A stretch of 33,832 nt of DNA from Candidatus Versatilivorator vitaminiformans (GCA_027493295.1 JAPVWS010000145.1:1-33832), one strand, 5' to 3'. Positions 24,461-32,496 are shown, counted from the first letter of the stretch. The notes: generated from the sequence alone by a model not told the origin. Made by a program: numbers and translations.

Positions 24461-25330
24461 ATGGCATCATCCGCTTCGAAATTTGTCGTTGACCTCGAGC
24501 AGGACCAGTTTGAATCCGAAGTCGTCGAAAGGTCCCACACCACCCCGGTGCTGGTGGACTTCTGGGCTCCCTGGTGCGGTCCCTGCCACAGCTTGAGTCC
24601 GGTCCTGGAGAAACTGGCACAAGAGTACGCTGGAGCCTTCCTGCTGGCCAAGATCAATACCGACGAAAGTCCGGACCTGGCCCTTGCCTTCCAGATCCGC
24701 AGCATCCCGCAAGTCGTCCTTTTCCTGGAGGGGAAGGCGGTCGACCAGTTCGCGGGGGCCATCCCTGAAGCCGAGATTCGTCGGTTTCTCAAGCCCTACT
24801 GTCCCAGCGAGGTCGACAAGCTCTTTTCTCAGGCGCGAGTTGAACTGGAGGCCGGGCGAAAAGAGGCGGCCAAGGGTCTTCTGGAACAGGTCATCGAGCG
24901 CGAACCACAGCACTCGCCGGCCCGTCTGGCTCTGGCCAGGCTGTTGATTGAGGAGCACCTGCCGGAGCAGGCCCTGCCCCATCTCAAGGCCATTCCGTTT
25001 CTGGCCGACGAAAAGGAAGCCGCCGACCGGCTGGAACAGGTCATCGGATTCCAGGCGGATTGCGAGGAGGCGGGCGGTCAGGCGCCTCTGAGAAAAGTCC
25101 TGGAAAGCACTCCGCAAGACCTGGGCGCACGCATGGCCCTGGCCTCTTGCCTGGTGGCGGCCGGACAATATCGGGAAGCGCTGGAGGAGTTTCTGGCTGT
25201 GGTCGCCCGGGACAAGCACTACCGGGAGGACTCCGCCCGCAAGGCCATGCTGGCCGTTTTCAGCCTGATTGGGGAGAGAAGCGACCTGGCCGAGGAATTC
25301 AGGGGACGCTTGGCCCGAACTCTCTACTAG
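24461..25330 (+). CDS. cnoX: Thioredoxin-TPR protein, CnoX/YbbN-like
   Basis: A 289-residue protein with an N-terminal thioredoxin domain (VLVDFWAPWCGPCHSLSPVLEKLAQEY, SIPQVVLFLEGKAVDQFAG) and a C-terminal tetratricopeptide region (FSQARVELEAGRKEAAKGLLEQVIEREPQHSPARLALARLLI; LGARMALASCLVAAGQYREALEEFLAVV). This layout is that of YbbN/CnoX, a chaperone-redoxin that holds unfolded proteins and protects cysteines, working with GroEL and DnaK. The redox motif WCGPC is intact, whereas E. coli CnoX lacks it, so this protein may also act as a reductase. GGAGGA precedes the ATG. The natural C-terminus (RLARTLY) is reached exactly where copy B of the MITE begins; the TAG stop contains the first G of the element. 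Confidence 0.88.
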   Translation: MASSASKFVVDLEQDQFESEVVERSHTTPVLVDFWAPWCGPCHSLSPVLEKLAQEYAGAFLLAKINTDESPDLALAFQIRSIPQVVLFLEGKAVDQFAGAIPEAEIRRFLKPYCPSEVDKLFSQARVELEAGRKEAAKGLLEQVIEREPQHSPARLALARLLIEEHLPEQALPHLKAIPFLADEKEAADRLEQVIGFQADCEEAGGQAPLRKVLESTPQDLGARMALASCLVAAGQYREALEEFLAVVARDKHYREDSARKAMLAVFSLIGERSDLAEEFRGRLARTLY

Positions 25331-25574
25331 CCCGCATTTCTCACCAGGGGGCATGATCATGGCGCAGGAATTTTCCCTTCTGCGCGTGCTCGCGACCGAA
25401 GAGCGTAGCAGTTTCTACGGTCGAGGGAGCATGTGCGCGCTGAAGGGAAAAGGACAAGCCAGGGCATGCCCAGCGCCGTCTGTGATGCTCAAGCCCTTGA
25501 CATTGAGCCAATCAAGATGCTGAAGATAATCTACTTCTTGTAATGCCTTCAGCGGCCTGGTGAGAAATGCGGGC
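25330..25574 (-). mobile_element. MITE-like element, copy B (245 bp)
   Basis: Inverted copy of the element at 20989-21233, the same 245-bp length and about 97 % identical by direct comparison. It has perfect 19-bp terminal repeats and the inner inverted repeat, with one change in one inner arm. Both ends are flanked by TA (25328-25329 and 25575-25576), consistent with insertion at a TA target as in Tc1/mariner- or IS630-type MITEs. It abuts the cnoX stop codon and ends 14 bases before the EVE-domain gene stop. It has no coding capacity. Confidence 0.85.
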
Positions 25575-25588
25575 TAGTGCCCCATTGG

Positions 25589-25990
25589 TCAGACACCCGA
25601 CAATAGGCGCTTCCAGACAGCTTCGGTCACGGGCATGACCGAAAGACGCGGCAGCCGAACCAGGTCGAAATCCTTGAGTTCCGGGTCCTCCTTGATGTCG
25701 GCAAGTGGAATCGGTTTCGCCAGCTTGCGCCCGGGCTTCACCTCCACCACCACCAGCCGGGGATCGTCCCGCTCGGGATCGGGAAAGGGATCGCTGGTCA
25801 CCTCCGCGACGCCCACCACCACCCTCTCTCCGCCGGTGTGGTATATCAGGGCCTGATCTCCACGACGGATCTGTCTGAGGTGCTTCAGAGCCAGGTTGTT
25901 GCTGACCCCGTCCCAGAGGGTCCCCTGGTCCGCTTCCAGATCCGCATAGGCATAGTCCGAAGGTTCCGTCTTCAACAACCAGTAGGCCAT
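25589..25990 (-). CDS. EVE-domain (PUA-like) protein
   Basis: A 133-residue single EVE domain, a PUA-like fold thought to read modified bases in nucleic acids. The start at 25990 (MAYWLLKTEPSDYAYADLEAD) is supported by AGGGAG upstream; longer upstream frames lie inside the neighbouring dehydrogenase gene. Family features are WLLKTEPSDY, TLWDGVSNNLALKHLRQIRRGDQALIYHTGGERVVVGVAEV, and RDDPRLVVVEVKPGRKL. It follows the short-chain dehydrogenase by 11 bases on the same strand. Its exact ligand in bacteria is not known; some EVE proteins associate with modified-DNA restriction, but no such partner is nearby. Confidence 0.93.
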   Translation of the reverse strand: MAYWLLKTEPSDYAYADLEADQGTLWDGVSNNLALKHLRQIRRGDQALIYHTGGERVVVGVAEVTSDPFPDPERDDPRLVVVEVKPGRKLAKPIPLADIKEDPELKDFDLVRLPRLSVMPVTEAVWKRLLSGV

Positions 25991-26001
25991 GGCAATTCTC
26001 C

Positions 26002-26724
26002 CTATTTCCTGGGGGGCCGGGAGGGGCGCAGTTCCACCCGGCTGGGAAGGGACCGGGGATCGTGCCGCAGCAGATCCACCACCACCTGGGCAACGTCCTC
26101 CGGCGTCAGCTTCCAGCGGGCCTCCTTGCCGGTCCGATGCCCGCGGAATCCAGTATTGACGCTTCCCGGAAGGACGGCGCTGACACGGATATTGTCGTGG
26201 CGAAGATCCTGCATAATGGCTTCGCTGAAGCCATTGAGGCCGAACTTGGAAGCGTTGTAGGCCGAGCCGCCCGCAAAGCCCTGTGTCCCCGCCAGGCTTC
26301 CGATGTTCAGGATATACCCGCCTCCGCGCCTTCTCAATACGGGAACGGCCGCATGGCAGCAGTGGAAAACACCGGTGAGGTTGGTTCCGATGACCTCTTG
26401 CCACTGCCGGGGAGATATCTCGGCGATATCGCCCATCACTCCCACCCCCGCGTTGTTCACCAGTATGTCCAGCCCTCCGAACTCCTCCAGGGTGAAGTTC
26501 ACCAGGGACCGGACCTGGTCGTAGCGGGAAACGTCACAGGCCGTTCCCTCGATCCTGCCGGCCCACTGTGGTTGCAGCCGCTCGACGCAGGCGGCCACTG
26601 CCTCCCGGCTTCGGGCGCAGACTACCACCCGGGCGCCTGCATCCAGCAAAGCGCGGGTGATGGCTTGACCGATTCCCCGCGTTCCGCCGGTCACAATGGC
26701 TATGCGGTCTCTAATCGATACCAC
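26002..26724 (-). CDS. Short-chain dehydrogenase/reductase
   Basis: A 240-residue classical SDR. Cofactor motif TGGTRGIG (residues 12-19), NNAG (residue about 90), catalytic Ser in NIGSLAG and YNASK (Tyr/Lys) at about residue 155. PGSVNTGF follows, as in NAD(P)-dependent oxidoreductases that use keto/hydroxyl substrates. R38/S39 after the second beta-strand (VCARSRE) suggest NADPH preference by family rules. Start ATG at 26724 (MVSIRDRIAIV). It is co-oriented with the EVE gene. The substrate cannot be assigned. Confidence 0.93.
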   Translation of the reverse strand: MVSIRDRIAIVTGGTRGIGQAITRALLDAGARVVVCARSREAVAACVERLQPQWAGRIEGTACDVSRYDQVRSLVNFTLEEFGGLDILVNNAGVGVMGDIAEISPRQWQEVIGTNLTGVFHCCHAAVPVLRRRGGGYILNIGSLAGTQGFAGGSAYNASKFGLNGFSEAIMQDLRHDNIRVSAVLPGSVNTGFRGHRTGKEARWKLTPEDVAQVVVDLLRHDPRSLPSRVELRPSRPPRK

Positions 26725-26928
26725 GGTGAGTTCCTACCTGAAACAACCCGAAAAAGAGTACTCCACGAAGGGACGCGAAGGATCACGAAGGGCCGCCAAG
26801 CGTGACGCCTCGGCCCATCGACAGGGCTACGACCCGGCAACCCAGCCCGCGCCCCCGGGTGAATTTCATACCAGGACCTCTGTGGGCCGGCAACCGGTTC
26901 AAATCGAGCATGCGGAGATGGATTATTT

Positions 26929-27081
26929 ACATCGATGCACAGGATGCACAGGACTTTTTTCCGGAGACGGCTGGCTTGCAGTCCTGAACATCCGCATATC
27001 CGCGCGGGATCATCGCCGGAGTCAGCCTCTGGTGCAGCAACGCCGCGTCTTGATTATCCTGCAAATCCTGTGCATCGATGT
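26929..27081. repeat. 17-bp inverted repeat (ACATCGATGCACAGGAT) with 119-bp spacer
   Basis: ACATCGATGCACAGGAT at 26929-26945 and its exact complement at 27065-27081. The left arm runs on into a second copy of the 9-mer ATGCACAGG, and the right arm has a looser repeat. Similar GCACAGGATG-type intergenic palindromes occur in many environmental bacteria. No gene lies within. Confidence 0.7.
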
Positions 27082-27188
27082 TCGATAATCTTGTTCCCGA
27101 CTGGCCATGGACTTCTCTTGTTTCACTCTCGCATGATCCGCAACACAGGGCGGCGGTGGAACTTAATTGAAACAACCGCAAAAAGAGG

Positions 27189-27209
27189 AATTGGGGACGC
27201 TGCCCAATT
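27189..27209 (+). promoter_or_regulatory. Palindromic operator-like site upstream of lutA
   Basis: AATTGGG-N7-CCCAATT, a perfect 7-bp inverted repeat 50 bases before the lutA ATG. It overlaps a weak promoter, TTGGGG (27191-27196), 17-base spacer, TATTAA (27214-27219). E. coli LldR, the lactate regulator, binds a related AATTGG...CCAATT palindrome with shorter spacing. A lactate-responsive operator is therefore possible, but this could equally be one of the local repeats. Confidence 0.4.
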
Positions 27210-27258
27210 GTGCTATTAATGGCTTCCCCGCGCGTTGTTCCCGCACCTCGGACGCCTC

Positions 27259-27978
27259 ATGAACGTTTCACTGTTCATCCCCTGCCTGGTGGATCAGTTC
27301 TTTCCCAGCGTGGGCATCAACCTGGTCAAGATCCTCCGCAAAGTGGGAGTGTCGGTCGACTACCCGCGGGAGCAGACCTGTTGCGGTCAACCGGCGTTCA
27401 ACTCAGGATATCATGAGGAAGCTACCCAGTTGGCCCGGCGTTTCCTGGAGGTCTTCGGAGATGCCGAAACCATTGTCTCCCCCTCCGGCTCCTGCACCAG
27501 CATGGTGAAGGTGTTCTACCCGGAAATCCTCCAGGATGTCGGCTTGCGCAAGTCCCTGCAGGCGGTTACCGACAGAACTCACGAGTTCTCCGATTTTCTG
27601 GTCAACGTCATGGGGATCAAGGATTTGGGGGCCACCTTCCCCCATCGCGTCACCTATCACGACGCCTGCCATCTGTTCCGGGAGCTGGGGGTGCACCGTG
27701 CCCCCCGAGAGTTGATCCGACACGTCCGCGGGATCGAACTGGTGGAGATGGAAAACAGCGACGCCTGTTGCGGCTTCGGTGGCACCTTTTCTGTCAAGTT
27801 CCCCGAAATATCCACCGCCATGACGCAGGACAAGAGCGCAGCCATCCTCAAAACGGAGGCAGAGTATGTGGTGGCCAACGACTCCAGTTGCCTGATGCAG
27901 ATCGGAGGCTACCTGAGTCGTCAGGGCTTTCCGATCAAGCCGCTCCATCTGGCCGACCTGTTGGGAGAGAACCTTTGA
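27259..27978 (+). CDS. lutA: L-lactate utilization protein LutA
   Basis: Subunit of the iron-sulfur L-lactate dehydrogenase complex LutABC. The product is 239 residues, with two CCG-type heterodisulfide-reductase-like domains: EQTCCGQPAFNSGY and DACCGFGGTFSVKFPEIS, plus VTYHDACHLFRELG. These cysteines bind iron-sulfur clusters. I use the ATG at 27259 (MNVSLFIPCLVDQFFPSVG), which matches the family N-terminus; the ribosome binding site is weak. It is the first gene of lutA-lutB-lutC, all with overlapping or near-overlapping junctions. Confidence 0.95.
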   Translation: MNVSLFIPCLVDQFFPSVGINLVKILRKVGVSVDYPREQTCCGQPAFNSGYHEEATQLARRFLEVFGDAETIVSPSGSCTSMVKVFYPEILQDVGLRKSLQAVTDRTHEFSDFLVNVMGIKDLGATFPHRVTYHDACHLFRELGVHRAPRELIRHVRGIELVEMENSDACCGFGGTFSVKFPEISTAMTQDKSAAILKTEAEYVVANDSSCLMQIGGYLSRQGFPIKPLHLADLLGENL

Positions 27979-27986
27979 CTGAAGGG

Positions 27987-29393
27987 ATGAATCGTTCGCC
28001 CAGCCAATTCAAGATTCTTGCCTCGGAGAATGTCGCAGACCAGCGTCTTCGCAACACCTTTCAATCGGCCACCGGCCATGCCCTGGGGCAGCGCGCCCAG
28101 TCCGTCCAACTGGTGCCCGAGTGGGAGGATCTCCGAGAGCGAGCCCATCGCATCAAGGAAGAAACTGTCGAGCACCTGGACTTCTACCTGGAGAAGCTGG
28201 AAGCCAGCGTGATCCGGCGGGGCGGCCGCGTGTTCTGGGCCAGGGACGCAAGTGAGGCCTCCAATTACGTGGTGAATCTCTGCCGCCGGCTGCAGGCCCC
28301 CACCGTGGTGAAATCCAAGTCGATGGCTGCCGAGGAAATCGGGCTGGCCGATGCCCTGGAGTCTGGCGGTGTGGAACCCGTGGAAACCGATCTGGGTGAG
28401 TTCATCATCCAGGTGGCCGGCGAAACTCCGTCCCACATCATCGCACCCGCCCTGCACATGACCCGCCAGCAGATCGGAAAGCTCTTTCATGAAAAATTCG
28501 GAATTCCCTACACGGATGTGCCGGCGGAATTGTGTGCTTTTGCCAGGCAACGGCTGCGCCGCGAGTTTCTCTCGGCCCGTTTGGGAATCTCAGGGGTCAA
28601 TTTCGCTGCAGCCGATACGGGCACCATCGTGATTGTGGAAAACGAAGGCAATGCCCGTCTCTGCACCAGCCTTCCTCGGGTCCATCTGGCCATTATGGGT
28701 TTGGAGAAAGTAATCCCCCGGTTTGCAGACCTTCCGCTTTTCCTGAAGCTGCTGGCCCGCAGCTCGACCGGACAGAGACAGACCAGTTACGTCTCCATGA
28801 TCAGCGGCCCTCGCCGAGAGCAGGAATGGGACGGCCCCGAAGAATTTCATCTGATTCTGCTCGACAACGGGCGCAGCGACATTCTGGCCGATCCTCGAAT
28901 GCGCCGTTCGCTCTACTGCATTCGTTGCGGCGCCTGCCTGAATACCTGCCCGATCTACCAGCGAGTCGGAGGGCACTCCTACGGGTCCGTCTACTCCGGT
29001 CCCATCGGATCGGTGCTGACGCCACTGTTCCAAGGATTGGAGGTGGCCAAGGATCTCCCCTACGCCTCCTCGCTTTGCGGTTCCTGCTCCAATATCTGTC
29101 CGGTCAAGATCGACCTCCATCACCAACTGCTGTGGCTGCGCGAGAAGCTGGTATCCCGCCGGGCGACTCCCTGGCAGGAGCGTCTGGCGATGTCTCTCTT
29201 CGCGGCCGGCATGAAGGATCCGACCCTGTATCGGATGGGCTCGGCGCTGTTGCGGCTGTTGCTGAAGGTGTCAGGTAGAGGCAATCGCCCTTTCGCCGTT
29301 CCGGGATGGAGCCCCACCCGAGACTTTCCGGCTTTGGCCGAGACCTCCTTCAAGCAGTGGTGGGAGGACAACCGGCCAGGGGGAGAGGGATGA
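27987..29393 (+). CDS. lutB: L-lactate utilization iron-sulfur protein LutB
   Basis: A 468-residue iron-sulfur protein of the LutABC complex. The N-terminal two thirds is the LUD domain (VVKSKSMAAEEIGLADALE, VETDLGEFIIQ, GTIVIVENEGNARLCTSLPRVHLAIMGLEKV). Then comes a ferredoxin-like pair of 4Fe-4S motifs, YCIRCGACLNTCPIYQ and SLCGSCSNICPVKIDL. I use the ATG at 27987; an upstream TTG overlapping the lutA stop (27975) is better spaced from a GGAGAG site and could be the true start. Its stop overlaps the lutC ATG (ATGATGA). Confidence 0.95.
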   Translation: MNRSPSQFKILASENVADQRLRNTFQSATGHALGQRAQSVQLVPEWEDLRERAHRIKEETVEHLDFYLEKLEASVIRRGGRVFWARDASEASNYVVNLCRRLQAPTVVKSKSMAAEEIGLADALESGGVEPVETDLGEFIIQVAGETPSHIIAPALHMTRQQIGKLFHEKFGIPYTDVPAELCAFARQRLRREFLSARLGISGVNFAAADTGTIVIVENEGNARLCTSLPRVHLAIMGLEKVIPRFADLPLFLKLLARSSTGQRQTSYVSMISGPRREQEWDGPEEFHLILLDNGRSDILADPRMRRSLYCIRCGACLNTCPIYQRVGGHSYGSVYSGPIGSVLTPLFQGLEVAKDLPYASSLCGSCSNICPVKIDLHHQLLWLREKLVSRRATPWQERLAMSLFAAGMKDPTLYRMGSALLRLLLKVSGRGNRPFAVPGWSPTRDFPALAETSFKQWWEDNRPGGEG

Positions 29394-30103
29394 TGAACGG
29401 TTCCCGCGAGGTCATCCTTGGCCGCATTCGGCGGGCGTTGCTTCGCCCCGGCCCTGGGCAGGGACAGGAGCATGGCAGCCTCAACGGGGTTCAATCGTCC
29501 TCCGGCCGGGTGGACCCCGTTCAGCTCTTCGGGCAGTTTCAGGAGCAATCGGAACGGGTCGGCGGCGAACCCCGACTCTGCACCGATAGTGAGGAAGCCC
29601 TGAGGGGCATTCAGGACCTGGTTGTGGCCGCCGCATACCGCAGGGTCGCCGTCTCCAACCATGAAATCTGCCGGCGCCATCGCCTGGCCCAGGTGCTTTC
29701 GGACCTGCTTCCCGAGGTGAGCCTTTGGATCGAGGAAGGAAATTCGGATAGCGGGAGTTCCCGGCGACGGAACTCCCGGCAACTGGCCCAAGCGGATTTG
29801 TCCATTACGGGGGCGGAATTCCTGATCGCCGAGAGCGGCACCGTTCTTATTGCCAGCACCGGCTCCAGTCGTCAGATCAGCCTGCTCCCTACTGCCCACC
29901 TGGTGCTGGCCACCCCCGACCAGATCTGTCCCGACCTAGCTGCCGTCTTCCAACAACTGGGGACCGCACCTGAAGAGGGCCGGCTGCCGGCGGCGCTGAC
30001 GATGATCACCGGCCCCAGTCGCACCGCCGATATCGAGAAGGTCCTGATCAAGGGGGCCCACGGTCCGGTGAGACAGCTCACCTGGGTGATCGGGAGGCTA
30101 TAG
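29390..30103 (+). CDS. lutC: L-lactate utilization protein LutC
   Basis: Third component of LutABC, a LUD-domain protein of 237 residues. Typical segments are REVILGRIRRALL at the N-terminus, DLSITGAEFLIAESGTVLIAS, SLLPTAHLVLATPDQI, and TMITGPSRTADIEKVLIKGAHGP at the C-terminus. GGGGGAGAGG precedes the ATG pair at 29390/29393, which overlaps the lutB stop. The gene meets nuoN head-on at its 3' end; the two stop codons share the palindrome CTATAG (30098-30103). Together with LutA and LutB it would oxidise L-lactate to pyruvate, passing electrons to the respiratory chain. Confidence 0.95.
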   Translation: MMNGSREVILGRIRRALLRPGPGQGQEHGSLNGVQSSSGRVDPVQLFGQFQEQSERVGGEPRLCTDSEEALRGIQDLVVAAAYRRVAVSNHEICRRHRLAQVLSDLLPEVSLWIEEGNSDSGSSRRRNSRQLAQADLSITGAEFLIAESGTVLIASTGSSRQISLLPTAHLVLATPDQICPDLAAVFQQLGTAPEEGRLPAALTMITGPSRTADIEKVLIKGAHGPVRQLTWVIGRL

Positions 30104-31588
30104 TCCGCCGAAGAGGGTGATGGAGTTGGCCGCCCAGCGGTCGATGGGGGTCCAGAAGACAATCAGGAGGATGTTGGGAACCAGCAGCAGAACCAGCAGG
30201 GCCCGGTTCAGAGTGGAGATGCGCAGCGGGGTGGGTGGACGGTCATCGTTTTCCAGGATCATGTGCTTCATGACCCTCATGTAGTAGAAGGCCGCCACGG
30301 CGGCATTGAGGGCTCCCACAAGCGCAAACCAGTAGAGGCCCTGATCGATGACGGCGCCGAAAATATAGAGCTTGCCCAGAAAACCGGCAAACGGCGGAAT
30401 GCCGATCAGAGACAACAGGAAGATGCTCATGGCGACGGCCAGAAAGGGCGAGCGACGGAACATGCCGTTGTAGTCCTCCAGCTCGAAGGTCTTCTCGCTG
30501 TTGAAAATGACCGTGACCACGAAGAAGGCGCCCAGATTCATGAACAGGTAGACAAAGAGATAGACCAGCATGGCTTTGAGGCCGGTGCCGGTCAGCAGGA
30601 CCACACCCATCAGGATGTAGCCGGCGTGGGCAATGCTGGAATAGGCCAGCATCCGCTTCAGGTTGTTCTGGGTGAGAGCGGCGATATTCCCCAGGCTCAT
30701 GGTCATTACCGACACCACCATAAGCACCATCGGCCAGTCGATTCCGCTGATGAATGCCCACTGCTCCCCAGCCGGTTGACTCAATCCGCCCAGGAAGAAG
30801 CGCACAAGAATGGCAAAGCCGGCGGCCTTGGGAGCAACCGAGAGAAAGGCCGTCACCGGTGTGGGAGCGCCGGTATAGACGTCCGGGCACCAGAAATGAA
30901 AGGGCACCGCTGCCGTCTTGAATCCGAAACCGGCCGTGGTCAGCACCACCACCAGCACCAGGGTAACCTGATTGAACCCGACCACTTCCTGCGCCAGCAG
31001 GGCGTCCCGGATTGCGAAGAGATCGAGGCTTCCGGTCATGCCGTACAGCAGGGAGAATCCATACAGCATGGCTCCAGTCGATACGGCGCCGAACAGGATG
31101 TACTTCATGGAGGCTTCGTTGGAGAGACGATCGCTGCGCAGGTAGCCCACCATGACATAGGAGGTCAGCGACACCAGTTCCAGTGACAGGTAGAGCATGA
31201 CCAGGTGGGCCGAGTTGGCCATAAGCAGCATGCCCAAGGTGACCGCCAGCAGGAGAGCGTGAAATTCTCCCTGATGGACGGAAGCCAACTCCTCCGAGTG
31301 CAGAGAACCCAGCAGCACCAGGATCCCCGCCACCAGCAGGAAGACCTTGAAGAAGAGGGCAAAGTTGTCCAGAGCCAGCATCCCTTCAAAGAGAGTCATG
31401 GCCGAGCCGTGATCGGTCTGCAGCGTGTAGAAGAGGGCCAGCAGGAGCGCCGCCAGGGTCAGCAGAGGATTGATGAGGTTTCTCAAACCCTTGAGCGCTA
31501 TGTCGGAAATCACCACCAGGAGAATGCCACCCAGCAGGATCAGCTCCGGGCGGAAAAAGGTCAGGCTGTCCAGGTTGCCGAGGTTCAT
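30098..31588 (-). CDS. nuoN: NADH-quinone oxidoreductase subunit N
   Basis: Antiporter-like proton-pumping subunit of complex I, 496 residues with about 14 hydrophobic segments. NuoN hallmarks: PELILLGGILLVVISD at the N-terminus, LMANSAHLVMLYLSLELVSLTSYVMVG with the conserved glutamate, SNEASMKYILFGAVSTGAMLYG, KTAAVPFHFWCPDVYTGAPTPVTAFLSV, NNLKRMLAYSSIAHAGYILMG and LIGIPPFAGFLGKLYIF. It follows nuoK directly (95-base gap), where nuoL and nuoM would normally intervene. The C-terminus lacks any extension. It is convergent with lutC. Confidence 0.98.
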   Translation of the reverse strand: MNLGNLDSLTFFRPELILLGGILLVVISDIALKGLRNLINPLLTLAALLLALFYTLQTDHGSAMTLFEGMLALDNFALFFKVFLLVAGILVLLGSLHSEELASVHQGEFHALLLAVTLGMLLMANSAHLVMLYLSLELVSLTSYVMVGYLRSDRLSNEASMKYILFGAVSTGAMLYGFSLLYGMTGSLDLFAIRDALLAQEVVGFNQVTLVLVVVLTTAGFGFKTAAVPFHFWCPDVYTGAPTPVTAFLSVAPKAAGFAILVRFFLGGLSQPAGEQWAFISGIDWPMVLMVVSVMTMSLGNIAALTQNNLKRMLAYSSIAHAGYILMGVVLLTGTGLKAMLVYLFVYLFMNLGAFFVVTVIFNSEKTFELEDYNGMFRRSPFLAVAMSIFLLSLIGIPPFAGFLGKLYIFGAVIDQGLYWFALVGALNAAVAAFYYMRVMKHMILENDDRPPTPLRISTLNRALLVLLLVPNILLIVFWTPIDRWAANSITLFGGL

Positions 31589-31683
31589 TGAGGATCCAAC
31601 CTCTTTCTTTCTTCCCGCTTGGAAAATGCTGCGCTCAGGAGGATCACGAGGGGGCCCGGCGGCAAGGCAGGCCTCCGGCCCGC

Positions 31684-31989
31684 CTAACGTTTGAGGACAT
31701 CGGCCCGGTCCAGGTTCACCGTGTTCAAAACCCGGTAGAGGGTCAGGACGATTGCCAGGGCCACGGCAACTTCAGCGGCGGCCACCACAATCACGAAAAC
31801 GGCAAACATCTGTCCGTCGATCCCGGTAGAGCTGTAGCGGGAAAAGGCCACCAGGTTCAGGTTGGCCGAGTTCAGGATCAGCTCCACTCCCATCAGCACG
31901 TTGACGGCGTTGCGCCGAGTCAACACCCCGAACACGCCCAAGGAAAACAGACACGCGCTAATCAGCAGGAAATACTTGAGTTCGATCAA
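31684..31989 (-). CDS. nuoK: NADH-quinone oxidoreductase subunit K
   Basis: Small three-helix membrane subunit of complex I, 101 residues. The conserved glutamates are in VLMGVELILNSANLNLVAF and in VVAAAEVAVALAIVLTLYR. It begins with TTG at 31989, overlapping the nuoJ stop (TTGA), so translation is coupled to nuoJ. Full length for the family. Confidence 0.97.
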   Translation of the reverse strand: MIELKYFLLISACLFSLGVFGVLTRRNAVNVLMGVELILNSANLNLVAFSRYSSTGIDGQMFAVFVIVVAAAEVAVALAIVLTLYRVLNTVNLDRADVLKR

Positions 31990-32486
31990 ACGTCCGTCCT
32001 CCTTCTCACCAGCATGGCGGCTCCGATCAGGGCGACCAGAAGGAGTACCGATGCAATTTCAAAGGGAAGAAGGTAGCTGCTCAGGAAGGCCTCCCCGATC
32101 TGTTGGGTGGTAGGCTCCAATTCCCTCTCGCCAACCAGCTTCCATTTGGTCTTGAACGCAGCCAGGCTAATGGAAGCGAAAACCGCCGCCGCAATCAGGG
32201 TGCCTGCAACCGGCTGAAATCTCTCGGTAGTCAGATTCAGATTATAGAGCCGGTGGGTCAGCATCACGCCAAACAGCAACAGAACCAGGATCCCTCCCAC
32301 GTAGATAAGTACCTGCGCGCCGGCCAGGAAGTCGGCTCCCAGGAACACATAGAGAACCGCCACCCCGAAAAAGGTGAAGAGGAGGGAAAAAACCGAGTAG
32401 ATCAAGCTCCGGGACACCACCACCACCACGGCCGACCCCACCGTGACGATGGCAGTAAGAATGAAAACGATGTCTGTAACACTCAT
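31986..32486 (-). CDS. nuoJ: NADH-quinone oxidoreductase subunit J
   Basis: Membrane subunit of complex I, 166 residues from the ATG at 32486 (MSVTDIVFILTAIVTVGSAVVVV). The longer frame reaching 32600 lies within nuoI and is not used. Visible family parts are LIYSVFSLLFTFFGVAVLYVFLGADFLAGAQVLIYVGGILVLLLFGVMLT, the conserved pi-bulge helix region, and LPFEIASVLLLVALIGAAMLVRR at the C-terminus. The gene starts 10 bases after the nuoI stop. Confidence 0.96.
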   Translation of the reverse strand: MSVTDIVFILTAIVTVGSAVVVVVSRSLIYSVFSLLFTFFGVAVLYVFLGADFLAGAQVLIYVGGILVLLLFGVMLTHRLYNLNLTTERFQPVAGTLIAAAVFASISLAAFKTKWKLVGERELEPTTQQIGEAFLSSYLLPFEIASVLLLVALIGAAMLVRRRTDV

Positions 32487-32496
32487 CGGGATACCC

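Larger units (their letters stand above)
26725..27258. other. Intergenic repeat mosaic between the SDR and lutA
   Basis: About 530 bases with no credible gene. It contains a 20-base direct repeat with two mismatches (TGAAACAACC..AAAAAGAG at 26739-26758 and 27168-27187), a short run of ACGAAGG-like units (26764-26792), a 17-bp inverted repeat (26929-26945 / 27065-27081) and the lutA operator-like palindrome. It looks like an accumulation site for small repeats. Confidence 0.65.

Noticed and set aside
24467-25360. A 297-codon minus-strand open frame starting MIMPPGEKCGL
   Set aside because: Its start lies in MITE copy B and the rest is antisense to the thioredoxin-TPR gene. The same N-terminus appears in a shadow frame at copy A, which shows only that the MITE carries an ATG.
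26885-26920. GGTTCAAATC resembling a tRNA T-loop
   Set aside because: The flanking bases do not form a T-stem and no anticodon or acceptor stem is present.
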